Source: Novosphingobium panipatense (GTDB lineage Bacteria; Pseudomonadota; Alphaproteobacteria; Sphingomonadales; Sphingomonadaceae). From it: DNA of 64,000 nt. Position 1 is the first letter of the stretch, and each line of letters starts with the position of its first letter. Location of the stretch: positions 118,620 through 182,619 of the forward strand of contig NZ_MSQB01000002.1 in assembly GCF_002149965.1 (NCBI RefSeq), in the 5' to 3' direction. Of the stretch, positions 9,572 through 17,423 are shown in pieces. The translations under genes and the position numbers were made by a program. Under the pieces are notes generated by a model that was given only the letters and a program-made list of their open reading frames with translations, had not been told where the DNA came from and did not search any database.

Positions 9572-9925
9572 TCAGCCCGCCGCCGACTGGATGCCGGACA
9601 CGATCGCGCCCGCACCGAACAGCACGAAGCAGCCGATGATCACGGTGGCGCCGAAGCGCCAGTTCATGCGGCCGGTCAGCATCATGAAGCCCACCGCGGC
9701 CACCGCCATCACCGCGACCGCCGTGGCGACATTGCCGAGCAGCGTGCCCTGGAGCCAGCCGAGCGCGTTCACGATCGGGCCGGAGCCGGCCGGATCGGCG
9801 CGCGTCACCTGCTGGGCCTGCGCCGCCGCCGGCACGCAGCCGAGCGCGGCGACAACCAATGCCGCGAAATTGGAGAAATATACCCGTGCCTTACGGGTCT
9901 GAAGCTGAGCGTAACGAATCACCAT
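9572..9925 (-). CDS. virB2: VirB2-like pilin
   Basis: About 117 residues: a signal peptide ending in AAAQAQQ near residue 39, then a short soluble stretch and two hydrophobic helices (WLQGTLLGNVATAVAVMAVA and FGATVIIGCFVLFGAGAIVS) separated by a small GRMNWRF loop. This is the standard VirB2 pilin layout. The frame stays open to 10057, but the upstream part lacks a signal-like start. I chose ATG 9925, which has GGAGGG just before it. The GTG one codon later has better spacing to that GGAGG and is equally possible. It is the first gene of the operon. Confidence 0.85.
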   Translation of the reverse strand: MVIRYAQLQTRKARVYFSNFAALVVAALGCVPAAAQAQQVTRADPAGSGPIVNALGWLQGTLLGNVATAVAVMAVAAVGFMMLTGRMNWRFGATVIIGCFVLFGAGAIVSGIQSAAG

Positions 9926-10177
9926 GCCCTCCGTATGAGGGCGCAGTGCTCCATCTGGATGACAGAAGTGTGACGATGAGACGGCGAACTTCGCCGCCCT
10001 ATTGCAGTCGCCACACGAAATCAGGTCATCAAAACGGGGCGCCGCAACCCTCAACACACCCTTATTGTGTAGGCATCTTATAATTCAGGTGCGTCCCGAA
10101 AGGCCAGCGTCGGATGATTTCGCGGGGAGGAGATCATCCCTCCCCGCATTACAGGCACTTGGCAGGAAAAGGCCGGT

Positions 10178-10552
10178 TCAGCGCGAGGCGCGGGCCGTCG
10201 TGCGCAGCAGGTTGTTCAGCGCAAGACGAGCAGCGGCGCGCGAATCGACCCAGGATCCGTCGGCCAGCTGGAGGTCGTAGCGGTCGGAACTGGCCACGGC
10301 AGCGCGGTAGGTCGCCAGTGCCTTTTCGGTCTGCCCATTGGCCGCATAAGCCGCGCCCAGGTTGATCAGAGTGGCGGGATCCTCGGACTTTGCCGCACTG
10401 CCGCTTTCCAACTTGCGGACCGCGGCTTCGGCATTGCCGGTGGAAAGCTCGGTATAGGCCACGTCGATCCTGTCGTTCAGCGGAGTCGCGGGGGCCGCCG
10501 TGACGGCGGACTGGCTGAGCAGGAGAGTGGCGGCAAGGACAGTAAGGGACAT
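10178..10552 (-). CDS. Small secreted TPR-containing protein
   Basis: A 124-residue protein with a signal-peptide-like N-terminus (LTVLAATLLLSQSAVTAAPA) followed by at least one clear TPR unit, DPATLINLGAAYAANGQTEKALATYRAAVAS, near residues 58-90. GGGAGAA precedes the ATG at a good distance. It is probably periplasmic or exported. It is transcribed away from the lipoprotein gene and may share its intergenic region. TPR units bind proteins; no partner or function can be assigned. Similar small TPR proteins are common and unassigned in this order. Confidence 0.75.
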   Translation of the reverse strand: MSLTVLAATLLLSQSAVTAAPATPLNDRIDVAYTELSTGNAEAAVRKLESGSAAKSEDPATLINLGAAYAANGQTEKALATYRAAVASSDRYDLQLADGSWVDSRAAARLALNNLLRTTARASR

Positions 10553-10631
10553 GGCGGTTCTCCCGGGTTCGATCTGTTGATGAAATGCAACATCCGCCAG
10601 AAAACCGGGCCCGACAAGAAAATGACGTAAG

Positions 10632-10659
10632 TGTCATAAAACTGCAATGAGGCTGTGAA
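10632..10659 (+). promoter_or_regulatory. Candidate degenerate Pho-box-like repeat series
   Basis: Three hexamers in 11-bp register: TGTCAT (10632), TGCAAT (10643) and TGTGAA (10654). The first fits a PhoB half-site; the other two are degenerate. The site lies between the divergent TPR and lipoprotein genes. Taken alone it is weak; its register is the main argument. Confidence 0.35.
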
Positions 10660-10743
10660 CGACCCTGTTTGAGCGAGTCGCCCCTACCCCTTTCGGAGTA
10701 GAACGGCGCGTTTGTCACATCACCGTCGCATAACCGTAGATTA

Positions 10744-10772
10744 CTGTCATGGTAACGCCAACAAACTGTCAC
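10744..10772 (+). promoter_or_regulatory. Candidate Pho box upstream of the lipoprotein/TonB-receptor genes
   Basis: CTGTCAT (10744-10750) and CTGTCAC (10766-10772) are 22 bp apart, exactly two 11-bp Pho-box registers, but the hexamer between them does not match. TGTCAC also occurs at 10713. The site lies 77 bp before the ATG at 10849. The match is better than at 10632 but poorer than at pstS. Confidence 0.45.
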
Positions 10773-10848
10773 CGCGTCACCCTAGACCCCGCGCTCAGCG
10801 TAGGCGGACTCGCCGCCTCGGCTCGACCTGAAAAACGGGGGAATTCAC

Positions 10849-12456
10849 GTGAAGACCATTCATGGCGCGCTGCTGATCGGTTGCAGTGCTCTCGCTCTTG
10901 CCGGTTGCGGCGCCGACGATATCGCATCGCCGGGTGCCGGCGGCATCACCATCCCCACCCCGACGCCTGCTCCCACGCCCGCGCCGACGCCGACTCCCGG
11001 CACGGTCGTCGCAGCGGCAAGCTGCCCGACCTTCACCGCCACCGGCGGCCTCAAGGACGACGGCGTGCTGCCGACCGCGCAGGGCACCTGGCGCGTCTGC
11101 ACCCTGCCCGCCCTGGTGGACAAGAGCTCCAGCCTGCCCAAGGTCACCGGCGTGATCTACCGCATGAACGGCCGCGTCGACGTGGGCTGCGACGGCGGCT
11201 TCAAGGCGCCGACTTCGGCCGCGCCTGTCGTCACCTCGACCGTCAGCTGCGCCAACCGCTCGCTGACCGCCGACACCGACGTCACCCTGACGGTCGATCC
11301 GGGCGTCATTATCTACGGTGAAAACGGCGCCGAGCCGGCCTGGATGGCCGTCAACCGCGGCAACAAGCTCAGTGCCGTCGGCACCGCCGCCCTGCCGATC
11401 ATCTTCACCAGCCGCGCCAACGTCGTGGGCACCGCCACCGACACCGACCAGGGCCAGTGGGGCGGCGTCGTGCTGCTCGGCCGCGGCATCGTGACCGACT
11501 GCAACATCGGTTCGACCACCGGCGGCAACTGCGAACGCGACACCGAAGGCTCGGCCAACCCGGCTCGCTTCGGCGGCGCCGACAACACCTACAACGCCGG
11601 CTCGCTGAAGTATGTGCAGATCCGCTACTCGGGCTACTCGCTTGCAGTCGGCAAGGAACTGCAGTCGCTCACCGGCGGCGGCACCGGCACCGGCACCACC
11701 TTCGACTACTTCCAGTCGGTCAACAGCTCGGACGACGGTTCGGAGTTCTTCGGCGGCGCCGTGAACTTCAAGCACTACATCGCCGTCAACGCCGACGATG
11801 ACAGCCTCGACCTCGATACAGGCGTCATCGCCAACTTCCAGTATGGCCTGATCCTGCAGCGCAGCGGCAACGGCGATGCCTTCTACGAGATCGACTCGAA
11901 CGGCAACGAAGACAACGCGCCGCGTTCGAAGATCAACATCGCCAACTTCACGGCGGTTCAGCCTGCCACCAGCAGCAACAACGAATCGAACGACCTTGCC
12001 TCGATCCTGATCCGCGGCAACGCGGACGTGACGCTGGTGAACAACGTGATCGCCTCGCCCGCCAACGAGTGCATCCGTCTCCACGGCACCAGCACCAACG
12101 GTTCGGCCCCGGCCACCCTCGCGGCGTTCGCGACGGTTCTGACCTGCGGCGGCACCGGGCCGTTCCTGGGTTCGGGCAGCTACAATGCCGCCGCCACCAC
12201 GGCCGCATTCGGCACCGCCAACGGCAACAACTCCGCCTTCACCTCGACGCTGACGAGCACCTTCGTCAACGGCGCGAACGAAAGCGGCGTCGCCGGTTAC
12301 GCCAACATCACCGCGCTCTCGAGCTTCTTCGACAACGTCGCCTACATCGGCGCCGTGTCGGGTGCGAGCGACGTCTGGTATCGCGGCTGGACCTGCGACA
12401 ACGCGACCGGCAACTTCGGTTCGAACGCAGCCTGCACCTCGCTGCCGACAGCCTGA
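10849..12456 (+). CDS. Surface-type lipoprotein of the parallel beta-repeat family paired with a TonB receptor
   Basis: A 535-residue protein whose N-terminus ends in the lipobox LALAGC, predicting lipidation at Cys near residue 21. A Pro/Thr-rich linker follows (PTPTPAPTPAPTPTPG). The body has recurring segments typical of a widespread lipoprotein family: ALPIIFTSRANV, GQWGGVVLLGRGIV, ARFGGADNTYNAGSLKYVQI, SSDDGSEFFGGAVNFKHYIA and ADVTLVNNVIASP. These resemble a right-handed beta-helix. The molecular function of the family is not known to me. The TonB-dependent receptor follows 122 bp downstream, so the pair probably captures and imports one ligand. Upstream Pho-box-like sites hint at phosphate control. 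Confidence 0.8.
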   Translation: MKTIHGALLIGCSALALAGCGADDIASPGAGGITIPTPTPAPTPAPTPTPGTVVAAASCPTFTATGGLKDDGVLPTAQGTWRVCTLPALVDKSSSLPKVTGVIYRMNGRVDVGCDGGFKAPTSAAPVVTSTVSCANRSLTADTDVTLTVDPGVIIYGENGAEPAWMAVNRGNKLSAVGTAALPIIFTSRANVVGTATDTDQGQWGGVVLLGRGIVTDCNIGSTTGGNCERDTEGSANPARFGGADNTYNAGSLKYVQIRYSGYSLAVGKELQSLTGGGTGTGTTFDYFQSVNSSDDGSEFFGGAVNFKHYIAVNADDDSLDLDTGVIANFQYGLILQRSGNGDAFYEIDSNGNEDNAPRSKINIANFTAVQPATSSNNESNDLASILIRGNADVTLVNNVIASPANECIRLHGTSTNGSAPATLAAFATVLTCGGTGPFLGSGSYNAAATTAAFGTANGNNSAFTSTLTSTFVNGANESGVAGYANITALSSFFDNVAYIGAVSGASDVWYRGWTCDNATGNFGSNAACTSLPTA

Positions 12457-12476
12457 TCCGGCCATCCGTGACAACG

Positions 12477-12502
12477 AGGGGGCGGCCATGGCGCCGTCCC
12501 CT
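12477..12502 (+). terminator. Intergenic hairpin between lipoprotein and receptor genes
   Basis: AGGGGGCGGC and GCCGTCCCCT form a 10-bp stem with one G-T wobble around a 6-nt loop, without a U-tract. It could stabilise the lipoprotein mRNA or attenuate read-through into the receptor gene. Confidence 0.45.
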
Positions 12503-12578
12503 CTTGTCACAACAGAGACGCCGATCCGGCGCCTCACCCACGCAAGAACGACCTTTCCGTGTTCCAGGGGGACTCACC

Positions 12579-15281
12579 ATGACCAAGCCGCGGCTTCTTC
12601 CTCTGCTGCTGCTTTCCACCTCGCTCCTCTCGCCGGCAGCGGCGTGGGCGCAGGACAGCACTGCCACTTCGGGCGAGAGCGCCCCCGCACCCGACGACCA
12701 GTCCGCAACCGAAGCTGGCGACACGGAAGCTGCCGCTCCCGACGTTTCGATCCCCGGCGGCGCGATCATCGTTACCGGCAATCGCAACCGCAACATCGTG
12801 CGCACTTCGCCCCAGGTCGTCTCGGTCCTGTCGAACGAGGAAATCGAGCGCACGGGTGAAGGCGATATCGCCGGCGCACTCAGCCGCGTCACCGGCCTGT
12901 CGGTGGTCGGCAACGGCTATGTCTACGTGCGCGGCCTTGGCGACCGCTACTCGCTGGCCCTGCTCAACGGCTCGCCCCTGCCCAGCCCGGAACCGCTCAA
13001 GCGCGTCGTTCCGCTGGACCTGTTCCCCACCAGCATCGTCGCATCCTCGCTGGTGCAGAAGAGCTACTCCGCCAACTTCCCCGGCGAGTTCGGCGGCGGC
13101 GTGATCAATCTCACCACCAAGGCCATCCCGACCGAGAGCTACCTCGAAATCGGCGGCGGCATCGGCTGGGACACCGAGAGCACCAACAAGCTCTCCTACA
13201 GCTATTACGGCAGCAAGACCGACTGGACCGGCTACGACAACGGCAACCGCGACATCCCCGCGCCGCTGAAGTCCTACCTGGCCGGCGACACCCCGCTGGT
13301 CTCGACCAGCGACCAGGCCAAGGAAATCGGCTCGGTGCTGTTCACCGGCCGCAATTCGGTCGTCCAGAGGATCAACAAGACGCAGCCGAACTTCTCGGGC
13401 CAGATCAACGGCGGCACCTCGTTCGACCTCGGCGGGGCCACGCTGGGCGTGATCGCTTCGGCCGGATACTCGAACACCACCCGCACCCGTGACGCGATCC
13501 AGCAGCTCACCCAGGGTTCGAGCGCGCAGACCGACCAGCTCTATGAAGACTTCCACGCGGTGCAGACCAGCAACCGCGTCGTCGCCAACGGCCTGCTCGG
13601 CCTCGGCATCGAGTGGGGTTCGAACAAGGTACGCTGGACCAACACCTACATCCACGACACCGACAAGTTCACCAGCCTCAAGGTCGGCCAGAAGAACGGC
13701 GCCACCGGCGTCGACTTCATGCAGCAGAAGACCGCCTGGTACGAACGCCAGCTGTTCAACACGCAGCTCGCCGCCGAGCTGAAGCCGGCCGACGATACCG
13801 AGATCGACCTGCGCGCGGGCTATGCGAATTCCAAGCGCGACGCGCCCTTCGAGATCGACGCCGAATACGTCCGCACCAACACGCCGGGCGTCTACGGCAG
13901 CAACTTCGTCAACACGCTGGGCACCGGCTCGGTCGACCCGACGACCATCAGCTTCTCCAAGCTCGACGAGGACGTGTGGTCGGCCAGCGCCGACGTCTCG
14001 CACCACTTCGCGCCGGGCTGGACGGGCACGGTGGGCTATGCCTACCAGCTCAACAGCCGCAGCAACGAAAACCGCCAGTTCGGCGTCTTCGCCTCGGGCG
14101 ATTCCGCGCTGATCCAGGGCCTGGGCCTGCTGCGCCTCGACCTGCTGCTCCAGCCGGACATGTGGTATGTCAGCGAAGCCGGTCCGAACTACAATCTGGA
14201 ACTGCGCGACCTTACCTACAACGTCGGCAAGTTCGAATCGCGCCTGCTCAACCATGCCTTCTACGGCAAGGTGGACGGCGAGCTGACGCCCGGCCTGACT
14301 TTCGACCTCGGCGCCCGCTGGGAATATGCCAAGGAATCGTCGACCCTGCTGCCGGTCGGCGCGCCCGCCCAGACGGCCACCAACCTGAAGAACGAATACT
14401 TCCTGCCCGCGCTCACGCTCACTTACGAGATCCAGCCGGGCATGCAGGTTCGCGTCAACGGTTCGAAGACCATCGCGCGTCCGCAGTTCCGCGAACTGGT
14501 GTACCAGGCGTTCTACGATCCCGACAGCAACCGTACCTACCAGGGTAATCCGCTGCTTCAGGACAGCCAACTCTACAACGCCGAAGCCCGCTTCGAATAC
14601 TACTTCGCACCGGAGCAGCGCTTCTCGGTCGGCGCCTTCTACAAGCACCTGAAGAACCCGATCGAATCGTACCTCACCGGCACCGAGGCCTTCATCACCT
14701 CTTACGCCAACGCGCCTGCCGCCGATCTCTACGGCGCCGAGATCGAGGCCGTGAAGTACGTTCCGCTCGACAGCATGGGCTCGTTCTTCGACACGCACCG
14801 CCTGATGCTCTCGGCCAACTACACCTTCACCGAATCCAAGCTGAAGGTGAAGGATGACGACACCGTCCTGATCTACGGCGCCAGCACCACACAGCGCGCC
14901 AGCGACTACTTCCAGGACGGCGCGCCGCTGACCGGCCAGTCGAAGCATCTCGCCAACGTGCAGATCGGCTTCGAGGACACCGAGCACCTCTCGCAGCAGA
15001 CGCTGCTGCTGAACTACGCCAGCAAGCGCACGGTCAGCCGCGGCTTCATCGGCGTCACCCGCCAGCCCGACATCATCGAGAACCCGGGCTTCACGCTCGA
15101 CCTCGTGATTCGCCAGGGCATCGAACTGGGCGGCGACAAGCAGATCGAACTGAAGCTCGAAGGCCGCAACCTCACCGGGCGGAAGCACGAAGAGTACCAG
15201 GACCTGGAAGACGGCCGCATCGAGTTCAACACTTACGACCTCGGCCGCGTCTTCACGCTTTCGGCGACGGCCAAGTTCTAA
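12579..15281 (+). CDS. TonB-dependent outer-membrane receptor
   Basis: 900 residues from ATG 12579, which follows CCAGGGGGA. The open frame extends further 5', but that part overlaps the lipoprotein gene in another frame. A signal peptide ends at AAAWAQ near residue 25. The plug domain contains VVSVLSNEEIERTGEGDIA, GLSVVGNGYVYVRGLGDRYS and FPGEFGGGVINLTTKA, and the barrel ends in the aromatic-rich strand RVFTLSATAKF. The plug start resembles receptors with the VYVRGLGDRY signature. The ligand is unknown. The upstream partner lipoprotein and candidate Pho boxes suggest a phosphorus-containing substrate, which is inference. The 927-codon ORF antisense to it is a shadow. Confidence 0.93.
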   Translation: MTKPRLLPLLLLSTSLLSPAAAWAQDSTATSGESAPAPDDQSATEAGDTEAAAPDVSIPGGAIIVTGNRNRNIVRTSPQVVSVLSNEEIERTGEGDIAGALSRVTGLSVVGNGYVYVRGLGDRYSLALLNGSPLPSPEPLKRVVPLDLFPTSIVASSLVQKSYSANFPGEFGGGVINLTTKAIPTESYLEIGGGIGWDTESTNKLSYSYYGSKTDWTGYDNGNRDIPAPLKSYLAGDTPLVSTSDQAKEIGSVLFTGRNSVVQRINKTQPNFSGQINGGTSFDLGGATLGVIASAGYSNTTRTRDAIQQLTQGSSAQTDQLYEDFHAVQTSNRVVANGLLGLGIEWGSNKVRWTNTYIHDTDKFTSLKVGQKNGATGVDFMQQKTAWYERQLFNTQLAAELKPADDTEIDLRAGYANSKRDAPFEIDAEYVRTNTPGVYGSNFVNTLGTGSVDPTTISFSKLDEDVWSASADVSHHFAPGWTGTVGYAYQLNSRSNENRQFGVFASGDSALIQGLGLLRLDLLLQPDMWYVSEAGPNYNLELRDLTYNVGKFESRLLNHAFYGKVDGELTPGLTFDLGARWEYAKESSTLLPVGAPAQTATNLKNEYFLPALTLTYEIQPGMQVRVNGSKTIARPQFRELVYQAFYDPDSNRTYQGNPLLQDSQLYNAEARFEYYFAPEQRFSVGAFYKHLKNPIESYLTGTEAFITSYANAPAADLYGAEIEAVKYVPLDSMGSFFDTHRLMLSANYTFTESKLKVKDDDTVLIYGASTTQRASDYFQDGAPLTGQSKHLANVQIGFEDTEHLSQQTLLLNYASKRTVSRGFIGVTRQPDIIENPGFTLDLVIRQGIELGGDKQIELKLEGRNLTGRKHEEYQDLEDGRIEFNTYDLGRVFTLSATAKF

Positions 15282-15284
15282 GTC

Positions 15285-15384
15285 TTTTCCGCTATCGCGG
15301 AAGCGGCACCGGCCCACACCCCCACCCGACCACCCATAGGGTACTATCGTCGGGTGGTCGGGTGGGGGCGCGGGCCGGTACCGC
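15285..15384. repeat. Nested composite palindrome, copy 1
   Basis: Core 15303-15384 begins GCGGCACCGGCCCACACCCC and ends with the near-complement GGGGGCGCGGGCCGGTACCGC. The centre contains a GGTACTATC loop. The left flank is a small hairpin, TTCCGC-TATC-GCGGAA, instead of the A/T-rich modules seen in other copies. It starts three bases after the TonB receptor stop codon. Confidence 0.85.
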
Positions 15385-15439
15385 AGGAACTTCTAACCAT
15401 CTCACCAGGGAGGCTCCTGCCCTCCCGACGGCAACTGAC

Positions 15440-15473
15440 GGGCCGGTCGCATTGCGACCGGCCCTTTTTTTTT
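15440..15473 (+). terminator. Rho-independent terminator
   Basis: A perfect 11-bp stem, GGGCCGGTCGC with GCGACCGGCCC around the loop ATT, is followed by nine T residues. It would end transcription from the lipoprotein/receptor genes and insulate the riboswitch downstream. This is the strongest intrinsic terminator in the window. Confidence 0.93.
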
Positions 15474-15509
15474 GCTTTGCCGGACGCCTCGTTCCCGCTA
15501 AGGGCAGCG

Positions 15510-15700
15510 CGTCATCTGGGGAGTAGCCGCCTGCGCCCCTCCCGCTTCTCGTGGGAACCAGCAGGACCTGTCGTCAACACACTTGGTCGAGAGACCATGG
15601 CGCACAGGAGGACGGAAAATACCGTCCGGGCGAGACCAATGGCGTTGCAGCTCCGTCCGGCCGGGCGGGTTCTGCCGCGCTATTGTCTTGTCTGTCGCCC
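15510..15700 (+). ncRNA. yybP-ykoY family manganese riboswitch (candidate)
   Basis: The leader of the GDT1-family gene carries the hallmark conserved blocks of the yybP-ykoY aptamer in the expected order: CTGGGGAGTAGCCGCC at 15516, GTCAACAC at 15573, then GGGCGAGACCA at 15628. A second GAGAGACCA at 15588 sits inside the variable region. In known members the GGGGAGUAG and GGCGAGACC loops bind Mn2+ and switch expression of exporters, including UPF0016/GDT1 proteins. That is exactly the gene that follows. Outer boundaries are approximate. GTCCGGCCGGGCGG just downstream could form part of the expression platform. Confidence 0.85.
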
Positions 15701-15716
15701 GGCCCCGGAGAATTCA

Positions 15717-16292
15717 GTGGAAGCCCTGCTCACGTCGACTGCCGTGGTCGCCCTTGCCGAGATCGGCGACAAGACCCAGCTCCTCGCCATCGTCCTGGCC
15801 ACCCGCTTCAAGCGGCCCTGGCCGATCGTCGCGGGCATCTTCGTGGCGACGCTCGCCAACCACTTCCTTGCAGCGCTGGTGGGCGAGCAGGCATCGGCCT
15901 TCCTCGACGGGCAGTGGTTCCGCTACCTCGTTGCCGCCAGCTTCATCGCCATGGCGGCCTGGACGCTGATCCCCGACACGTTCGACGAGGACGACGAGCC
16001 CAAGCCCAGCCGTTTCGGCCCCTTCGTCGCCACCGCGCTCGCCTTCTTCCTGGTCGAGATGGGCGACAAGACCCAGATCGCCACGATCGCGCTGGGCGCC
16101 CGTTTCCAGAGTGTGCTGCCGGTCATGGCCGGTACGACCATCGGCATGATGCTGGCCAACGTGCCCGCCGTGTTCCTGGGCAACGCGATCATCAAGCGCG
16201 TGCCGCTCGCCGCCGTGCGCACGATCGCCGCGCTGCTGTTCCTGGTGATCGGCCTCTGGCTGCTGGCCCAGACGGCCGGGCTGCTCGGCTGA
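15717..16292 (+). CDS. GDT1/TMEM165 (UPF0016) family cation exporter, probably for manganese
   Basis: 191 residues from GTG 15717, preceded by CGGAG six bases upstream. The longer open frame back to 15354 would translate the riboswitch and a repeat, so I reject it. The two family signature motifs are present as internal repeats: ALAEIGDKTQL near residue 12 and FLVEMGDKTQIATIALGARF near residue 110. About six hydrophobic helices are visible, and an acidic loop (DTFDEDDEPKP) joins the halves. E-x-G-D-[KR] residues bind the transported cation. The upstream yybP-ykoY element argues for Mn2+ export in response to manganese excess. Confidence 0.92.
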   Translation: MEALLTSTAVVALAEIGDKTQLLAIVLATRFKRPWPIVAGIFVATLANHFLAALVGEQASAFLDGQWFRYLVAASFIAMAAWTLIPDTFDEDDEPKPSRFGPFVATALAFFLVEMGDKTQIATIALGARFQSVLPVMAGTTIGMMLANVPAVFLGNAIIKRVPLAAVRTIAALLFLVIGLWLLAQTAGLLG

Positions 16293-16429
16293 GGTTTGGC
16301 CTCAGCGGGCGAAAGGCGCTGCGGCGGCCTTGCGGGCATCGGCACCGACGGTCCTTCCGGCCGGACCCGCCCCTCCCCGGTCACACCTTGCTTATGCCTG
16401 GATCTTCGCGGAAGAGGTGATCCGCGAAC

Positions 16430-17254
16430 ATGGAACTGGAGGAAGGCTTGGGCGGGGACGGTATGGGTTCAGGGCGGGAAAGCGCATCGCGCGCGGCCTC
16501 GCCCCAGTCGGTGACGCGCGTGATCCGGCTGCTGGAAGCGCTCTGCTCCAGTAGCGAGGCCCAGTCGCTGGCCGATCTCAGCCGCCGCCTCGCCACGCCC
16601 AAGAGCAGCCTTGCCGCGCTCCTGCGCGGGCTGGCCGAGGAAGACTTCGTGATCGGCGCGGACGGCCTGTGGCGCCTCGGCCCCGGCGCTTTCGGGCTTG
16701 GCAGTGCGCTCACCGAGGCACGGCGCCGCCTGCAAAGTTCGGATCTGATCCGTGACGGCATGCGCCGCCTCTGCATCGCCACGGGAGAAACCGTGCTCTT
16801 CGCGGTAGCCGATGCCGAGGGCGACCAACTGACTTATGTGGACATGGTGGAGAGCCGCAATGTCGTGCGCTATTCCGTCAGCGTGGGCGATCGGCGTCCG
16901 CTCTACGCCACGGCGGGGGGCCGCGCGCTGCTGGCAGCCGGTGCGCTGGATGCCTCGGACGCATACTTGCGCCGCCTGAAGGCACAGGCCTTCACCCCCG
17001 ACACGCTGGTGGAGCGCCAGCCCCTTGCCGCTGCCATCGCCGAAGCGCGCGAACGGGGCATCGCACAAACCGTCGATCAGGCCGCCGAAGGGGTTACAGG
17101 CACGGCCGCCGCGATCCGCGACGCGGCCGGTCTGGTGCTGGGCGCGCTCGTGGTCGCCGCGCCGAGCGCCCGCGCGCAGGACCGACTGGAGCAACTCGCG
17201 GCGCTGGTCACCCGCGAAGCCGCCGAGATTTCACGCAGCCTCGGGTTTCGGTGA
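16430..17254 (+). CDS. IclR-family transcriptional regulator
   Basis: A 274-residue protein with an N-terminal winged helix-turn-helix (SVTRVIRLLEALCSSSEAQS then LADLSRRLATPKSSLAALLR) around residues 27-75. The C-terminal IclR effector-binding domain includes GETVLFAVADAEGDQLTYVD, RPLYATAGGRALLAA and RGIAQTVDQAAEGVTGTAAA. The start could also be the downstream ATG giving MGSGRESASR. No obvious target operon is adjacent: the GDT1 gene is upstream and the next genes converge. The regulated pathway is therefore unknown. Confidence 0.88.
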   Translation: MELEEGLGGDGMGSGRESASRAASPQSVTRVIRLLEALCSSSEAQSLADLSRRLATPKSSLAALLRGLAEEDFVIGADGLWRLGPGAFGLGSALTEARRRLQSSDLIRDGMRRLCIATGETVLFAVADAEGDQLTYVDMVESRNVVRYSVSVGDRRPLYATAGGRALLAAGALDASDAYLRRLKAQAFTPDTLVERQPLAAAIAEARERGIAQTVDQAAEGVTGTAAAIRDAAGLVLGALVVAAPSARAQDRLEQLAALVTREAAEISRSLGFR

Positions 17255-17261
17255 TCGCCTT

Positions 17262-17415
17262 CAGAGTCTGTTCGAAAATTCGCTGTAGGCGAATTTTGCG
17301 GCACCGGCACCGGCCCACGCCCCCACCCGACCTCCCACTCAGTGTATCCTAGATGGGAGGTCGGGTGGGGGCGTGGGCCGGTGCCGCTCAAAAATGCCTC
17401 CGGCATTTTTCAAAC
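17262..17415. repeat. Nested composite palindrome, copy 2
   Basis: The left module CAGAGTCTGTTCGAAAATTCG forms the hairpin AAAATTCGC-TGTAG-GCGAATTTT. The core at 17298-17387 runs from GCGGCACCGGCACCGGCCCA to TGGGCCGGTGCCGC with GTGTATCCTAG at the tip. The right module AAAAATGCC-TCC-GGCATTTTT ends in CAAAC. It lies between the convergent iclR-type and glycosyltransferase genes and could terminate both. Confidence 0.9.
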
Positions 17416-17423
17416 GAACACCC

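Noticed and set aside
2514..9925. Interpretation of the VirB cluster as part of a conjugative plasmid or ICE
   Set aside because: No relaxase, coupling protein, integrase or origin-like sequence is present, and both flanks are housekeeping genes. A mobile origin is not supported within this window.
10795..12537. A 580-codon open frame antisense to the lipoprotein gene
   Set aside because: Gly/Val/Asp-rich shadow of the plus-strand gene, with no motif and no ribosome-binding site.
12534..15317. A 927-codon open frame antisense to the TonB receptor
   Set aside because: Biased composition, no recognisable domain, and the receptor on the plus strand is unmistakable.
15354..15716. N-terminal extension of the GDT1-family protein
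   Set aside because: The extension would translate composite repeat copy 1, the intrinsic terminator and the riboswitch. GTG 15717 has a proper ribosome-binding site and starts at the family's conserved N-terminus.
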